From Azospira restricta (GTDB lineage Bacteria > Pseudomonadota > Gammaproteobacteria > Burkholderiales > Rhodocyclaceae), in the NCBI RefSeq assembly GCF_016858125.1, contig NZ_CP064781.1, positions 3,667,501 through 3,731,500 of the forward strand: DNA of 64,000 nucleotides, written 5' to 3'. A model generated the notes under the pieces. It was not told where the DNA came from. It ran no database searches and saw nothing but the letters and a program-made list of their open reading frames with translations. The first letter of the stretch is position 1, and the number at the start of each line of letters is the position of its first letter. Shown here in pieces: positions 9,072 to 17,461 of the stretch. The translations under genes were made by a program, and so were the position numbers.

Positions 9072-9887
9072 ATGCCCGACCACCCCCTGCCGCAGGCCCA
9101 GCCGGCGACGGCGCCGCACGCAAGACCGGGAACGATCCCGCGCCGGCTGCTCGCTCGGACCGTCCTCGCCCTCATTGGTTCCGCGCTGGCGATCGCCGCC
9201 GTCGCCCAATACACCGACCTCGACCTGCGCCTCGCCGCCCTCTACTACGACCCGGCGCACGGGAATTTCCCGTGGGACCGCAGCTGGTTCGGGCGAGACT
9301 TCATGCACGGCTACCTGAAGAACGTCATCGTCTGGTTCGGCTTCCTGCTGATCGGCGGCGCCCTCGTCGATCTTGTCGTGCCGCTGCGCTTCGCGCCGCT
9401 GCGCCGCATGCAGCTGCGCTTCCTGGCGCTGGCCGCGGCGCTGGAGCCGCTGCTCGTGCGCAGCCTGAAGGAAAGCTCGAACCTGCACTGCCCGGTGGCG
9501 ATCGACCTCTACGGCGGCAGCCAGCCGCTGCTGCGCCTGCTCGACCCGGTGCCGGCCGGCTGGCACGCGGGGCACTGCTTCCCGGCCGGCCACGCCAGCG
9601 CCGGCATGTGGCTGTCGGCGCTGGCCGTTCTCTGGCTGCCGCAGGCGCCGCGGCAGGCGCTCGCCGTCTTCGCCGGCGGTCTCGGCGTCGGCCTGGCGAT
9701 GGGCTGGGTGCAGCAGATGCGCGGCATGCACTTCCTCTCGCACACGCTGGCCACCGCCTGGATCAGCACGACGCTGCTGCTCGCGCTGCTGCTGCTGTTC
9801 TGGAAACCCCTGCAGGCCGCCGCCGCGGACGTCGCACGGCCCGCCGGCAGCCGCATCGGCGGCTGCGTTCCGGGAGCCGGCCGATGA
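9072..9887 (+). CDS. PAP2-family membrane phosphatase (lipid phosphatase/phosphotransferase)
   Basis: 271-aa integral membrane protein with about five helices. The PAP2 motifs are recognisable in the subfamily form: KESSNLHCP (C1), CFPAGHASAG (C2, active-site region) and RGMHFLSHT (C3, nucleophile His). A GAGGAAGGA ribosome-binding site precedes ATG 9072. The stop overlaps the ATG of the eptA-like gene (ATGA), so the two are coupled. Known relatives dephosphorylate undecaprenyl or lipid A phosphates in the periplasm; pairing with EptA suggests that it prepares lipid A or recycles a lipid phosphate, but the exact substrate is inferred. It is under a PmrA-type box. Confidence 0.88.
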   Translation: MPDHPLPQAQPATAPHARPGTIPRRLLARTVLALIGSALAIAAVAQYTDLDLRLAALYYDPAHGNFPWDRSWFGRDFMHGYLKNVIVWFGFLLIGGALVDLVVPLRFAPLRRMQLRFLALAAALEPLLVRSLKESSNLHCPVAIDLYGGSQPLLRLLDPVPAGWHAGHCFPAGHASAGMWLSALAVLWLPQAPRQALAVFAGGLGVGLAMGWVQQMRGMHFLSHTLATAWISTTLLLALLLLFWKPLQAAAADVARPAGSRIGGCVPGAGR

Positions 9888-11602
9888 ACGCCCTGCGCCG
9901 CCTCGCCGCCGCCTGCAGCCGGCGCTTCCAGTGGCGCGTCGAAACGCTGGCGCTGGCGCTCAGCCTGTGGTTCACCGTCGCCTGCAACCCGCTGTTCTGG
10001 GCTGCCGCGCTGCACGAGCGGGCGCTCACCGAGGCGCATACGCTGGCCTACGCCGCGGCGCTCGGCGGCGTGCTGACGGCGCTGCATTTCGTGCTGCTCG
10101 CGCTCTTCGCCACGCTGGTCCCGCGTCGCGCGATACGCCCGCTGTTCGCCGCGCTCGCGGCCGGCACCGCGGCTGCCGCCTATTACATGCGCGCCTATCA
10201 CGTCTATCTCGACCCGGAGATGATCCGCAACGTGCTGCATACCGACGTCCGCGAGGCCGGCGAACTGTTCTCGTGGGGCATGCTGCCGCCGTTGCTGGGC
10301 TACCTGCTGCCGCCGCTGGCGCTGCTTGCGTGCTGCGAGCTCCGCGCGCTGCCGCGCGCGCGCGCCGCCGGGTTCCGCCTGGCCAGCATCGCCGCCGGCA
10401 CGGCCGTCGCCGCGCTGGCGACGGTGGCGGCCTTCCAGGACCTGTCGGCGCTGGTCCGCGAGAAGAAGGAGGTGCGCTACCTGATCACGCCGGCGAACTA
10501 CCTCTATTCCGCAGCGCGCAACCTCGTCGCCGACACCAAGGCCGACACCGTCGCCCGCCTGCCGGTCGGCGCCGACGCCGCGCCGGCGGCGAGCTGGCAG
10601 CAGCGCGCGAAGCCGGCGCTGCTGGTGGTCGTCGTCGGCGAAACCGCCCGCGCCGCGAACTGGGGCCTGTCGGGCTATGCGCGGCAGACGACGCCGGAGC
10701 TGGCGGCGCTCGACGTCATCAATTTCGCCAAGGTCACCGCCTGCGGCACCAGCACCGAGGTGTCGGTGCCGTGCATGCTGTCGCCCTACGGGCGGCACGC
10801 CTACGACGAGCGGCGCATCCGCGGCAGCGAGGCGCTGCCGCACGTGCTGCGCCACGGCGGCTTCCGCGTCGCCTGGCTGGACAACCAGTCCGGCTGCAAG
10901 GGCACCTGCGACGGACTGGAGAACTGGCGCCCGGATCGCGCCTCGTCGCCGGCCGACTGCCCGGACGGCGGCTGCCGCGACGGCGCGCTGCTCGCCGGCG
11001 CCCGCCAGCTGACCGCCGGACCAGCCGGGAACACCGTGCTCTTCCTGCATCCGATCGGCAACCACGGCCCGACCTATGCCAAGCGCTATCCGCCGGAGTT
11101 CCGCCGCTTCACGCCGACCTGCGAAACCGCCGACCTCGGCCGCTGCACGCAGCAGGAGATCGTCAACAGCTACGACAACGCGCTGCTCTATACCGACCAC
11201 GTGCTCGCCGCGGCGGTGGCCTTCCTCAAGGAAAAGCAGGCGACCCACGACACCGCGCTGCTGTTCGTCTCCGACCACGGCGAATCGCTCGGCGAAAAGG
11301 GCTTGTACCTGCACGGCATGCCGTATGCGATCGCGCCGCAGGTGCAGAAGGAGGTGCCGATGGTGCTGTGGCTGTCCGCCGGCTATCGCGACAGCTTCGC
11401 GCTCGACGCCGACTGCCTGCGCCGCCGCGCCGCCGCGCCGGCGACGCACGACCACCTGTTCCACACCGTGCTCGGCCTGCTCGACCTGCAGACGGCGGCC
11501 CGCGACGCCGATTACGACCTCGCCGCCGGCTGCCGGCGGCCGCCGACGACGATCGCCGCGACCCCGCCTGGCGGTGCCCCCGGCCCGGCCGGCAAGGGTT
11601 AA
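9884..11602 (+). CDS. eptA: Lipid A phosphoethanolamine transferase (EptA/MCR family)
   Basis: 572-aa inner-membrane enzyme that moves phosphoethanolamine from phosphatidylethanolamine to lipid A phosphates, lowering surface charge and polymyxin binding. Five N-terminal helices (to about residue 185) precede the periplasmic domain. The catalytic nucleophile is Thr254 in VVVVGETARAANWGLSGYAR; metal and substrate motifs HPIGNHGPTYAKRYP and FVSDHGESLGEKGLYLHGMP follow, with several paired cysteines (CKGTCDG, CPDGGC). ATG 9884 overlaps the PAP2 stop. The end of the gene overlaps the next PmrA-type box. The assignment to EptA is firm at family level; the acceptor in this organism is inferred. Confidence 0.93.
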   Translation: MNALRRLAAACSRRFQWRVETLALALSLWFTVACNPLFWAAALHERALTEAHTLAYAAALGGVLTALHFVLLALFATLVPRRAIRPLFAALAAGTAAAAYYMRAYHVYLDPEMIRNVLHTDVREAGELFSWGMLPPLLGYLLPPLALLACCELRALPRARAAGFRLASIAAGTAVAALATVAAFQDLSALVREKKEVRYLITPANYLYSAARNLVADTKADTVARLPVGADAAPAASWQQRAKPALLVVVVGETARAANWGLSGYARQTTPELAALDVINFAKVTACGTSTEVSVPCMLSPYGRHAYDERRIRGSEALPHVLRHGGFRVAWLDNQSGCKGTCDGLENWRPDRASSPADCPDGGCRDGALLAGARQLTAGPAGNTVLFLHPIGNHGPTYAKRYPPEFRRFTPTCETADLGRCTQQEIVNSYDNALLYTDHVLAAAVAFLKEKQATHDTALLFVSDHGESLGEKGLYLHGMPYAIAPQVQKEVPMVLWLSAGYRDSFALDADCLRRRAAAPATHDHLFHTVLGLLDLQTAARDADYDLAAGCRRPPTTIAATPPGGAPGPAGKG

Positions 11603-11614
11603 TCGTGGCTTAAG
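11598..11614 (+). promoter_or_regulatory. PmrA-type box in front of the PPOX-radical SAM pair
   Basis: GTTAAT-CGTGG-CTTAAG with a 5-bp spacer; the first half-site overlaps the eptA stop codon. GATGCT (11625-11630) follows after 10 bp (3/6 -10 match), giving a leader of about 30 nt to ATG 11666. This is the weakest -10 of the five sites. Confidence 0.65.
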
Positions 11615-11665
11615 GAAGCCCGGCGATGCTGGCGGCCATCCCGACGAACCAAGCCGCCACCTGCG

Positions 11666-12172
11666 ATGACCACCGAGCCGACCGCCCCCGCCCCCTTCCA
11701 CGCCGGCGAGATCGCCGCCCAGCAGCGTTGGCAGACCGCGTCCCTGTGGGACGAAGCGCGCCGCCGGCGACTGCTCTGGGACCACCTCCCGGAAGCGTTC
11801 CACGCCAGGATCGCGGCGGCACCGTTCTTCTTCCTCGCCACCAGCGGCGCCGACGGCCGCTGCGACTGCTCGTTCAAGGGCGGCGGCCCGGGGCTGGTGC
11901 GCATCCTCGACAGCCGCCGCTTCGCCTTCCCCGACTTCGACGGCAACGGCGCCTTCATGAGCCTCGGCAACCTCCTGCAGAACCCGCAGGTCGGCTGCCT
12001 GTTCATCGATTTCGCCGACGGCGCCCGGCTGCGCGTGAACGGCCGCGCCCGCATTCACGAAGACGACGCGATCGCGGCGCTCTTCCCGGCCTGCCGGCGT
12101 GCCGTGCTGGTCGATATCGAGCAGGTCGTCCCGAACTGCCCGCAGCACATTCCCCGACTGCTTCCCGCCTGA
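11666..12172 (+). CDS. Pyridoxamine 5'-phosphate oxidase-like FMN-binding protein
   Basis: 168-aa cytosolic split-barrel flavoprotein of the PPOX-related type. The core reads FFFLATSGADGRCDCSFKGGGPG, FAFPDFDGNGAFMSLGNLLQNPQVGCLFIDF and LRVNGRARIH, the arrangement in which these proteins bind FMN. It is not a true PdxH: it is shorter, and the PLP-site C terminus is missing; the tail is VPNCPQHIPRLLP. The Shine-Dalgarno is weak. It is followed after 23 bp by a radical SAM gene and preceded by a PmrA-type box, so it belongs to the envelope-stress regulon. Substrate unknown. Confidence 0.85.
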   Translation: MTTEPTAPAPFHAGEIAAQQRWQTASLWDEARRRRLLWDHLPEAFHARIAAAPFFFLATSGADGRCDCSFKGGGPGLVRILDSRRFAFPDFDGNGAFMSLGNLLQNPQVGCLFIDFADGARLRVNGRARIHEDDAIAALFPACRRAVLVDIEQVVPNCPQHIPRLLPA

Positions 12173-12195
12173 CAACCCCCACGAGGTATCCACAC

Positions 12196-13146
12196 ATGGC
12201 TGATTCCTACCGCATCGCAGTGAACGTCGAATGGACGAGCAAGTGCAACGCGCTGTGCACGATGTGCCCGCGCGACGCGATCGAGCATCCGCAGCTGATG
12301 GCCGACCGCACCTGGCAGCAGACGTTGAAGCGCCTGTCGCCGCAGGAGGTGTTCCGCGTCGTGATCGCCGGCTATGGCGAGCCGACGACGCATCCGCAGT
12401 ACTTCGACTTCGTCGAGGATGCGCGCCGGCACCCGGTGCGCTTCGACATGGTCAGCAACGGCCACCTGCTCGATCCCGAGAAGCTCGCCCACCTCGACGG
12501 GGCGGTCGGCCTGCTGATCGTCTCCTTCTCCAGCATCGACCCCGACGTTTACGGGCGCGTCCACGTCAACCTCGACCAGCGGCGCGTGATGGAGAACCTG
12601 AAGGCGGCGCAGCAGCTGTTGAAGCGCACGACGCTCGGCATCAGCCTGACGCCGATGCCGGAATGCCTGCCGTCGCTGCCGGACACCATCGCCTGGCTGA
12701 AGGCGCAGGGCATCCACGCGCTGACCATGTCGCCGACGCTGTACAACCGCGGCGGCAACCTCAAGGAACACGCGCTCGCCAGCGAGCGGCTGCGCGCGCT
12801 GATCCGCGAGCACGGGCTGCATTCGCAGGAGCTCGACTTCATCCCGAGCGGCCGCGAGATCTTCCGCCAGTGGTGCAGCAACCGCTACAAGTGCGTGCCG
12901 CGCAACGTCGACCTGTTCATCGCCGCCAGCGGCGACTACCTGTACTGCTACAACGACGTCGGCCACCGCCACCCGATCGGCAACGTCGCCGACGACCCGC
13001 TGCGCGCGGTGCTGCGCCGGCGCGAGGACATGGCGGCGATCCCGGCGCTGTGCGACGACTGCAACATGCGCGACCGCTACGGCGCCGGCGAGCTGCTGCA
13101 GACCGGCATCAGCTTCGTCCGCCAGCGCCTGCGGCAGGTCGCCTAG
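12196..13146 (+). CDS. Radical SAM enzyme with SPASM-like C terminus
   Basis: 316-aa enzyme. The [4Fe-4S]-SAM motif is C17-x3-C21-x2-C24 (WTSKCNALCTMCPRDAIEHP). AGYGEPTTHP matches the GGE-type SAM-binding motif. The C-terminal part has additional cysteines in FRQWCSNRYKCVP, DYLYCYNDVGHRHPIGN and ALCDDCNMRDRYG, the pattern of SPASM/twitch proteins that hold auxiliary clusters. Such enzymes modify peptides, sugars or small molecules. No precursor-peptide ORF is apparent next to it. Its start at 12196 lies 24 bp after the PPOX gene. A separate PmrA-type promoter follows it at 13185. Function not recognised. Confidence 0.85.
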   Translation: MADSYRIAVNVEWTSKCNALCTMCPRDAIEHPQLMADRTWQQTLKRLSPQEVFRVVIAGYGEPTTHPQYFDFVEDARRHPVRFDMVSNGHLLDPEKLAHLDGAVGLLIVSFSSIDPDVYGRVHVNLDQRRVMENLKAAQQLLKRTTLGISLTPMPECLPSLPDTIAWLKAQGIHALTMSPTLYNRGGNLKEHALASERLRALIREHGLHSQELDFIPSGREIFRQWCSNRYKCVPRNVDLFIAASGDYLYCYNDVGHRHPIGNVADDPLRAVLRRREDMAAIPALCDDCNMRDRYGAGELLQTGISFVRQRLRQVA

Positions 13147-13184
13147 AAGAGCTCCAGGGGCATGCCTGAAGCGGCGGCGCCGGG

Positions 13185-13201
13185 CTTAAGTCGGGGTTAA
13201 G
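13185..13201 (+). promoter_or_regulatory. PmrA-type box heading the cassette-pmrAB operon
   Basis: CTTAAG-TCGGG-GTTAAG, direct repeat with 5-bp spacer. TAAGAT (13212-13217, 4/6) follows after 10 bp, giving a leader of about 23 nt to ATG 13247. It heads an operon that ends with the regulator genes, so positive feedback is expected. Confidence 0.8.
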
Positions 13202-13246
13202 GATCGCTGCCTAAGATCGGCCCATCACCATTCCCGGGAACCCCCG

Positions 13247-13861
13247 ATGCCGACCGCCAAGCGCACCGTGTTCGACTACCAGCCCCCCGCCGTGACGACG
13301 ACGCATACCGTCGCCGGCTCGCCGCGCCGCCAGGAGGCCGAGGACTTCGTCCGCGCGGTCTTCGCGCGGCGCTACGGCGCGCAGGTGCCCGTCTTCGCGC
13401 CCAACCTGACGCTGTTCGAGCAGAACGATCGTGTCGTCGCCGCCACCGGCTGGCGGCCGGCCGGCGACGGCCGCCTGTTCCTCGAACGCTACCTCGACCA
13501 GCCGATCGAGGCGGCGATGGCGCAGCTCGCCGGCCAGCCGGTGCAACGCGAACGCATCGTCGAGGTCGGCAACCTCGCCGCCGAGAAAGCGGGCAGCAGC
13601 ATCCACGTGATCCTTACGCTGGCGCGCCATTTCGACCGCCTCGGCCACGACTGGGTGGTGTTCACCGCGACCCGCGAGCTGATCGGCATCTTCACCCGCC
13701 TCGGCCTGCCGCTGCTGGCGCTGGCGCCGGCCGACCCGGCCCGCCTCGGCGACGAGGCGGCGGCCTGGGGCAGCTATTACGACACGCAGCCGATCGTCGT
13801 CGCCGGCCGCATCCGGCTCGGCCTCGGGCGTTCCGCGAAATCGACGGAGGCGCAGGCATGA
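13247..13861 (+). CDS. Thermostable hemolysin-family protein (GNAT/autoinducer-synthase-like fold suspected)
   Basis: 204-aa cytosolic protein with no signal peptide. The segments FVRAVFARRYGAQVPVFAPN, RVVAATGWRPAGDGRLFLERYL, REQRIVEVGNLAA-type block (here RERIVEVGNLAAEKAG) and WVVFTATRELIGIFTRLGLP are those of the family named after Vibrio thermostable (delta) hemolysin. That name reflects an old activity assay; the pattern EVGNLA followed by a helix and an RxLxxxFxRLGL stretch resembles acyltransferases of the GNAT class, so an enzymatic role is more plausible here. Its stop overlaps the next ATG (ATGA). It is the first gene of the PmrA-type operon and is always worth reading together with the next three genes. 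Confidence 0.8.
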   Translation: MPTAKRTVFDYQPPAVTTTHTVAGSPRRQEAEDFVRAVFARRYGAQVPVFAPNLTLFEQNDRVVAATGWRPAGDGRLFLERYLDQPIEAAMAQLAGQPVQRERIVEVGNLAAEKAGSSIHVILTLARHFDRLGHDWVVFTATRELIGIFTRLGLPLLALAPADPARLGDEAAAWGSYYDTQPIVVAGRIRLGLGRSAKSTEAQA

Positions 13862-15348
13862 GCGGCGCCCGCCTGTTCGACGCGCTCCGCGCCTACGCCC
13901 CCGACGCCCCGGTACTGCAGGGCGAGGCGCAGGTCTGGCGGGCGGCGGCGTTGCGCAGCGCGATCGACGCGCTGGCCGACCGCCTCGCCGGCACCCGCTG
14001 CCTCGGCCTGCTCGCCGACAACGGCCCGGACTGGGTGATCGCCGACCTCGCCGCGCTCGCCGCCGGCGTCCCGCAGGTGCCGCTGCCGACCTTCTTCAGC
14101 CCGGCCCAGATCGCGCACGTGCTCACGCAGAGCGGCGCCGACGCGGTGCTCACCGACCAGCCGGAGCGCATCGCCGCGCTGCAGGCCGGCTTCGCCGCCA
14201 CCGGCAAGTGGAGCGGGCTGGTCCTGATGCGCCGTCACGCCCCCGGCAGCGAGCTGCCGGCCGGCACCGCGAAGATTTCGTTCACCTCCGGCAGCACCGG
14301 CGCCCCGAAGGGGGCTTGCCTGTCCGCCGACGGCCTGCTCGATACCGCCGCGGCGGTCGCCGAACGCCTCGCCGATCTGCCGATCGCCCGCCACCTGACG
14401 GTCCTGCCGTTGTCGCTGCTGCTCGAGAACAGCGCCGGCATCTACGCGCCGCTGCTGCGCGGGGCCACGATCCAGCTGCCCGGACTGGCCGCGCTCGGCT
14501 GGCGCGGCATGGCCGGCTTCGATCCCGGCGCGCTGCAGCGCTGCGCGGCGACGCTGCAGCCGAACAGCGCGATCCTGGTACCGGAGCTGCTCAAGGCGTG
14601 GACCCTGCAGCTCGCCGCCGCCGGCCTGCGGGCGCCGGGCAGCCTCGCCTACGTCGCCGTCGGCGGCGCCCGCGTCGCCCCCGAGGCGCTCGCCCGCGCC
14701 CGCACGGCCGGCCTGCCGGCCTACCAGGGCTACGGCCTGACCGAGTGCGGCTCGGTGCTCAGCCTGAACCGCCCCGGCGACGACGGCGACGACGTCGGCC
14801 GCCCGCTCGGCCACGCCGCGCTGCGCATCGAGGACGGCGAAGTCGTCGCCGGCACGCGCGCCTTCCTCGGCTACCTCGGCATCCCCGCCGCCGCGCCGGG
14901 AAGCGGCTTCGCCACCGGCGACCTCGGCCGGCTCGACGCCAACGGCCACCTGCAGCTCGCCGGCCGGCGCAAGAACCTGCTGATCACCTCCTTCGGCCGC
15001 AACGTCGCGCCGGAATGGGTGGAAGCGGCGCTGCTCGCCCAGCCGGCGATCGCGCAGGCGGTCGTCGCCGGCGAAGCCCGGCCCTGGCTCGCCGCGGTGC
15101 TGGTGCCGGCCCCCGGCGCCAACGGGGCGCAACTCGCCGCCGCCGTCGCCCGCGCCAACGCGACGCTGCCGGACTACGCGCGCATCGGCGGCTGGTTCGC
15201 CGCCCCACCCTTCACGCCGCACAACGGCCAGGCGACCGGCAACGGCCGGCCGCTGCGCGCCGCCATCCTCAACCACCACGGCGCCGCACTGGCGGCGCTC
15301 TATGAAGACGCTTTGCCCGCAGAGGAACCCGCTCATGCCGTTTTATGA
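13858..15348 (+). CDS. AMP-binding acyl/aryl ligase (ANL superfamily)
   Basis: 496-aa adenylate-forming enzyme that would activate a carboxylic acid. The ATP P-loop SFTSGSTGAPKG is at about residues 141-152; YQGYGLTE (A5) and TGDLGRL with GRRKNLLITSFGRNVAPEWVE (A7-A8 hinge) follow. The A10 position, where a Lys normally completes adenylation, reads TGNGRPLR, i.e. Arg464 in place of Lys. The gene is ATGA-coupled to the hemolysin-family gene upstream, and its 3' end overlaps the next gene by 14 bp. The activated acid is unknown; a long-chain fatty acid is a reasonable guess from context. Confidence 0.88.
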   Translation: MSGARLFDALRAYAPDAPVLQGEAQVWRAAALRSAIDALADRLAGTRCLGLLADNGPDWVIADLAALAAGVPQVPLPTFFSPAQIAHVLTQSGADAVLTDQPERIAALQAGFAATGKWSGLVLMRRHAPGSELPAGTAKISFTSGSTGAPKGACLSADGLLDTAAAVAERLADLPIARHLTVLPLSLLLENSAGIYAPLLRGATIQLPGLAALGWRGMAGFDPGALQRCAATLQPNSAILVPELLKAWTLQLAAAGLRAPGSLAYVAVGGARVAPEALARARTAGLPAYQGYGLTECGSVLSLNRPGDDGDDVGRPLGHAALRIEDGEVVAGTRAFLGYLGIPAAAPGSGFATGDLGRLDANGHLQLAGRRKNLLITSFGRNVAPEWVEAALLAQPAIAQAVVAGEARPWLAAVLVPAPGANGAQLAAAVARANATLPDYARIGGWFAAPPFTPHNGQATGNGRPLRAAILNHHGAALAALYEDALPAEEPAHAVL

Positions 15349-16021
15349 AGAACTGACCGCCGCCACCGCCGCCGATCGCGCGCAGCTGCTGGCGGCACCG
15401 ATCATCGCCGACTGCCTGCAGGGCCGCGTCACGCCGGAAAGCTACCTCGCCTTCCTCGGCCAGGCCTACCACCACGTCCGGCACACGACGCCGCTCTTGA
15501 TGCTGCTCGGCGGCCGCCTGCCGGAGCGCCTCGGCTGGCTGAGGAAGGCCGTCGCCGAATACATCGAGGAGGAGATCGGCCACGAGGAGTGGATCCTCAA
15601 CGACATCGTCGCCGCCGGCGGCGACGCCGAGGCGGTGCGTGCCAGCCGGCCCGAGCTGCCGGCCGAGCTGATGGTCGCCTACGCCTACGACCTGGTTAAC
15701 CGCGGCAATCCGGCCGGCTTCTTCGGCATGGTCTTCGTCCTCGAGGGCACCAGCGTCGCTCTGGCGCTGACCGCCGCCGACCGCATCCAGCAGGCGCTCG
15801 GGCTGCCGAACAAGGCCTTCTCCTACCTGCGCTCGCACGGCACGCTCGACCAGCAGCACACGCAACACCTGGCGGCCCTGGTCAACGCGATGACGCCCGA
15901 GGACCAGGCGGAAGTCCTGCGCTGCGCCCGGATCTTCTTCCGCCTCTACGGCGACATCTTCCGCGCGCTGCCGGCGTACCGCGAAGACGCGCGCAGCGGG
16001 GAGGTCGCCGCATGCAGCTGA
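15335..16021 (+). CDS. Haem-oxygenase-like diiron oxidase (TenA/iron-containing redox enzyme family)
   Basis: 228-aa all-helical protein. Start ATG 15335 (MPFYEELTAATAADRAQ) is preferred over the upstream 15302 because AGAGGAA lies 7 bp before it. Candidate metal ligands follow the haem-oxygenase-like diiron pattern: ExxH at Glu80-His83 (IEEEIGHEEW), Glu137 (VLEGTS), and Asp172/His175 (LDQQHTQH), with YHHVRHTTP near residue 47. Relatives include oxidases that decarboxylate or N-oxygenate acyl and amino acid substrates. True thiaminase-type TenA would carry an active-site Cys near the C terminus; I do not see it. Sitting between a ligase and an SDR, it probably oxidises the activated acyl product. 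Confidence 0.8.
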   Translation: MPFYEELTAATAADRAQLLAAPIIADCLQGRVTPESYLAFLGQAYHHVRHTTPLLMLLGGRLPERLGWLRKAVAEYIEEEIGHEEWILNDIVAAGGDAEAVRASRPELPAELMVAYAYDLVNRGNPAGFFGMVFVLEGTSVALALTAADRIQQALGLPNKAFSYLRSHGTLDQQHTQHLAALVNAMTPEDQAEVLRCARIFFRLYGDIFRALPAYREDARSGEVAACS

Positions 16022-16797
16022 ACAACGCCCGCATCCTGCTCACCGGCGCCACCGGCGGCCTCGGCCAGGCGCTCGCGCAGCAGCTCGCCGCCGACGGCGC
16101 GCGGCTGCTGCTGGCCGGTCGCGATACCGCGCGGCTCGCCGCGCTGAACGCCGCGCTCGGCGGCGAGCACTCCAGCGTGCGCGCCGACCTCACCCGTCCG
16201 GAAGGGGTCGCCGCCGCTGCCGGCGCCGCCCGCGAATTCGGCGCCAACGTGCTGATCAACAACGCCGGCGTCGGCGGCTTCGGCCTTTACGAGCGACAGG
16301 ACTGGGACGAGATCGACTCCCTGCTCGCCACCAACCTGGCGGCGCCGATGCGCCTGACGCACGCGCTGCTGCCGTGGCTGAAGGCGCGGCCGCAGGCCGT
16401 GATCGTGAACATCGGCTCGACCTTCGGCAGCCTGCCGTTCGCCGGCTTCGCCGCCTACTCGGCGGCCAAGGCCGGCCTGCGCGGTTTCTCGCAGGCGCTG
16501 CGCCGCGAGCTCGCCGACACGCAGGTGGCGGTGATCCACCTGGCGCCGCGTGCGATCGACACGCCGCTCAACAGCGACGCGGTGAACGCGCTCAACCGCG
16601 CGCTCAACAACCGCAGCGACGACGCCGATGCGGTCGCCCGCCAGGTCGTCGCCGCGCTGCGCGCCGGCGACGGCGAGCGCCACTTCGGTTTCCCCGAGCG
16701 CTTCTTCGCCTGGCTGAACGGCGTCGCACCGACGCTGATCGACCGCGGCCTCGCCGGCAAGCTCGCCGTGATCAAGCAGCACGCCCCCACCCGATAG
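16012..16797 (+). CDS. Short-chain dehydrogenase/reductase
   Basis: 261-aa NAD(P)-dependent oxidoreductase with a Rossmann fold: LTGATGGLGQAL (residues 10-21), NNAGVGG (84-90) and catalytic Ser136 (VNIGS), Tyr149 and Lys153 (AAYSAAKAGLRGF). The tail ERHFGFPERFFAWLNGVAPTLIDRGL is typical of SDRs near fatty-acid genes. It overlaps the diiron-enzyme gene by 10 bp and is followed by the TPR gene after 19 bp, so it is the fourth enzyme of the cassette. Substrate unknown; a keto- or aldehyde-reduction step is inferred. Confidence 0.88.
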   Translation: MQLNNARILLTGATGGLGQALAQQLAADGARLLLAGRDTARLAALNAALGGEHSSVRADLTRPEGVAAAAGAAREFGANVLINNAGVGGFGLYERQDWDEIDSLLATNLAAPMRLTHALLPWLKARPQAVIVNIGSTFGSLPFAGFAAYSAAKAGLRGFSQALRRELADTQVAVIHLAPRAIDTPLNSDAVNALNRALNNRSDDADAVARQVVAALRAGDGERHFGFPERFFAWLNGVAPTLIDRGLAGKLAVIKQHAPTR

Positions 16798-16816
16798 AGA
16801 ACGAAAGGAGTCCCCG

Positions 16817-17461
16817 ATGAAAATCCACCGCACGCTCGCCCTTGCGCTCGGCCTCGCCGCCAGCACGCTCGCCGCCGCCACGACGCCGGAAGAGCTGATC
16901 CGCCCGATCCAGGAACAATGGGCCGAGATCAAGTACAAGCAGCCTGAGAAGCAGCAAGCCGAGAGCTACGGCAAACTCGCCGCGCAGGCAAAGAAAATCG
17001 TCGAAGCCAACCCCGGCGTCGCCGAGGCGCTGATCTGGGAAGGCATCGTGCTCTCCAGCGAGGCCGGCGCCAAGGGCGGCCTCGGCGCGCTCGGGCTGGC
17101 CAAGGAAGCCCGCCAGCGCCTCGACGAGGCGTTGAAGCTGAACGACAAGGCGCTCGCCGGCTCGGCCTACACCAGCCTCGCCACGCTCTACGCGAAGGTG
17201 CCCGGCTGGCCGATCGGCTTCGGCGACAAGGAGCGCGCCGAGGAGTACTTCAAGAAGTCGCTGGCGATCAATCCCAACGGTATTGACCCGAACTTCTTTT
17301 ATGGCGAGTATCTGGCCGAACGCGACCGCATCGCGGAGGCGCGCAGCCACCTCGAAGCGGCGCTCAAGGCGCCGCCGCGCCCCGGGCGCGAACTGGCCGA
17401 CAGCGGCCGCCGCCAGGAAATTCAGGCGCTCTTGGCCAAACTGAACAAGGAAGGGAAGTAA
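16817..17461 (+). CDS. Exported TPR-like protein
   Basis: 214-aa protein with a signal peptide (MKIHRTLALALGLAASTLAAA) and an all-helical body with TPR-like pairs: ALIWEGIVLSSEAGAKGG, LKLNDKALAGSAYTSLATLY, RAEEYFKKSLAINPNG and YLAERDRIAEARSHLEAALK. An AAGGAG ribosome-binding site precedes ATG 16817. It lies between the SDR and the response-regulator gene, 1 bp from the latter, so it is part of the operon. It could be a periplasmic scaffold or carrier for the cassette product, or a sensor partner of the kinase; neither can be decided from the sequence. Confidence 0.8.
   Translation: MKIHRTLALALGLAASTLAAATTPEELIRPIQEQWAEIKYKQPEKQQAESYGKLAAQAKKIVEANPGVAEALIWEGIVLSSEAGAKGGLGALGLAKEARQRLDEALKLNDKALAGSAYTSLATLYAKVPGWPIGFGDKERAEEYFKKSLAINPNGIDPNFFYGEYLAERDRIAEARSHLEAALKAPPRPGRELADSGRRQEIQALLAKLNKEGK

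Noticed and set aside
9509..12193. 894-codon open frame on the minus strand across PAP2, eptA and PPOX
   Set aside because: Antisense of three well-supported genes; biased composition, no motifs, and contradicted by the promoters read on the plus strand.
13247..13861. Secreted hemolysin toxin
   Set aside because: No signal peptide or membrane-active segment; operon context is enzymatic. Family name kept, toxin role not claimed.
15335..16021. Thiaminase II / TenA of thiamine salvage
   Set aside because: The expected active-site Cys is not visible, metal-ligand pattern fits diiron enzymes, and no thiamine genes are near.
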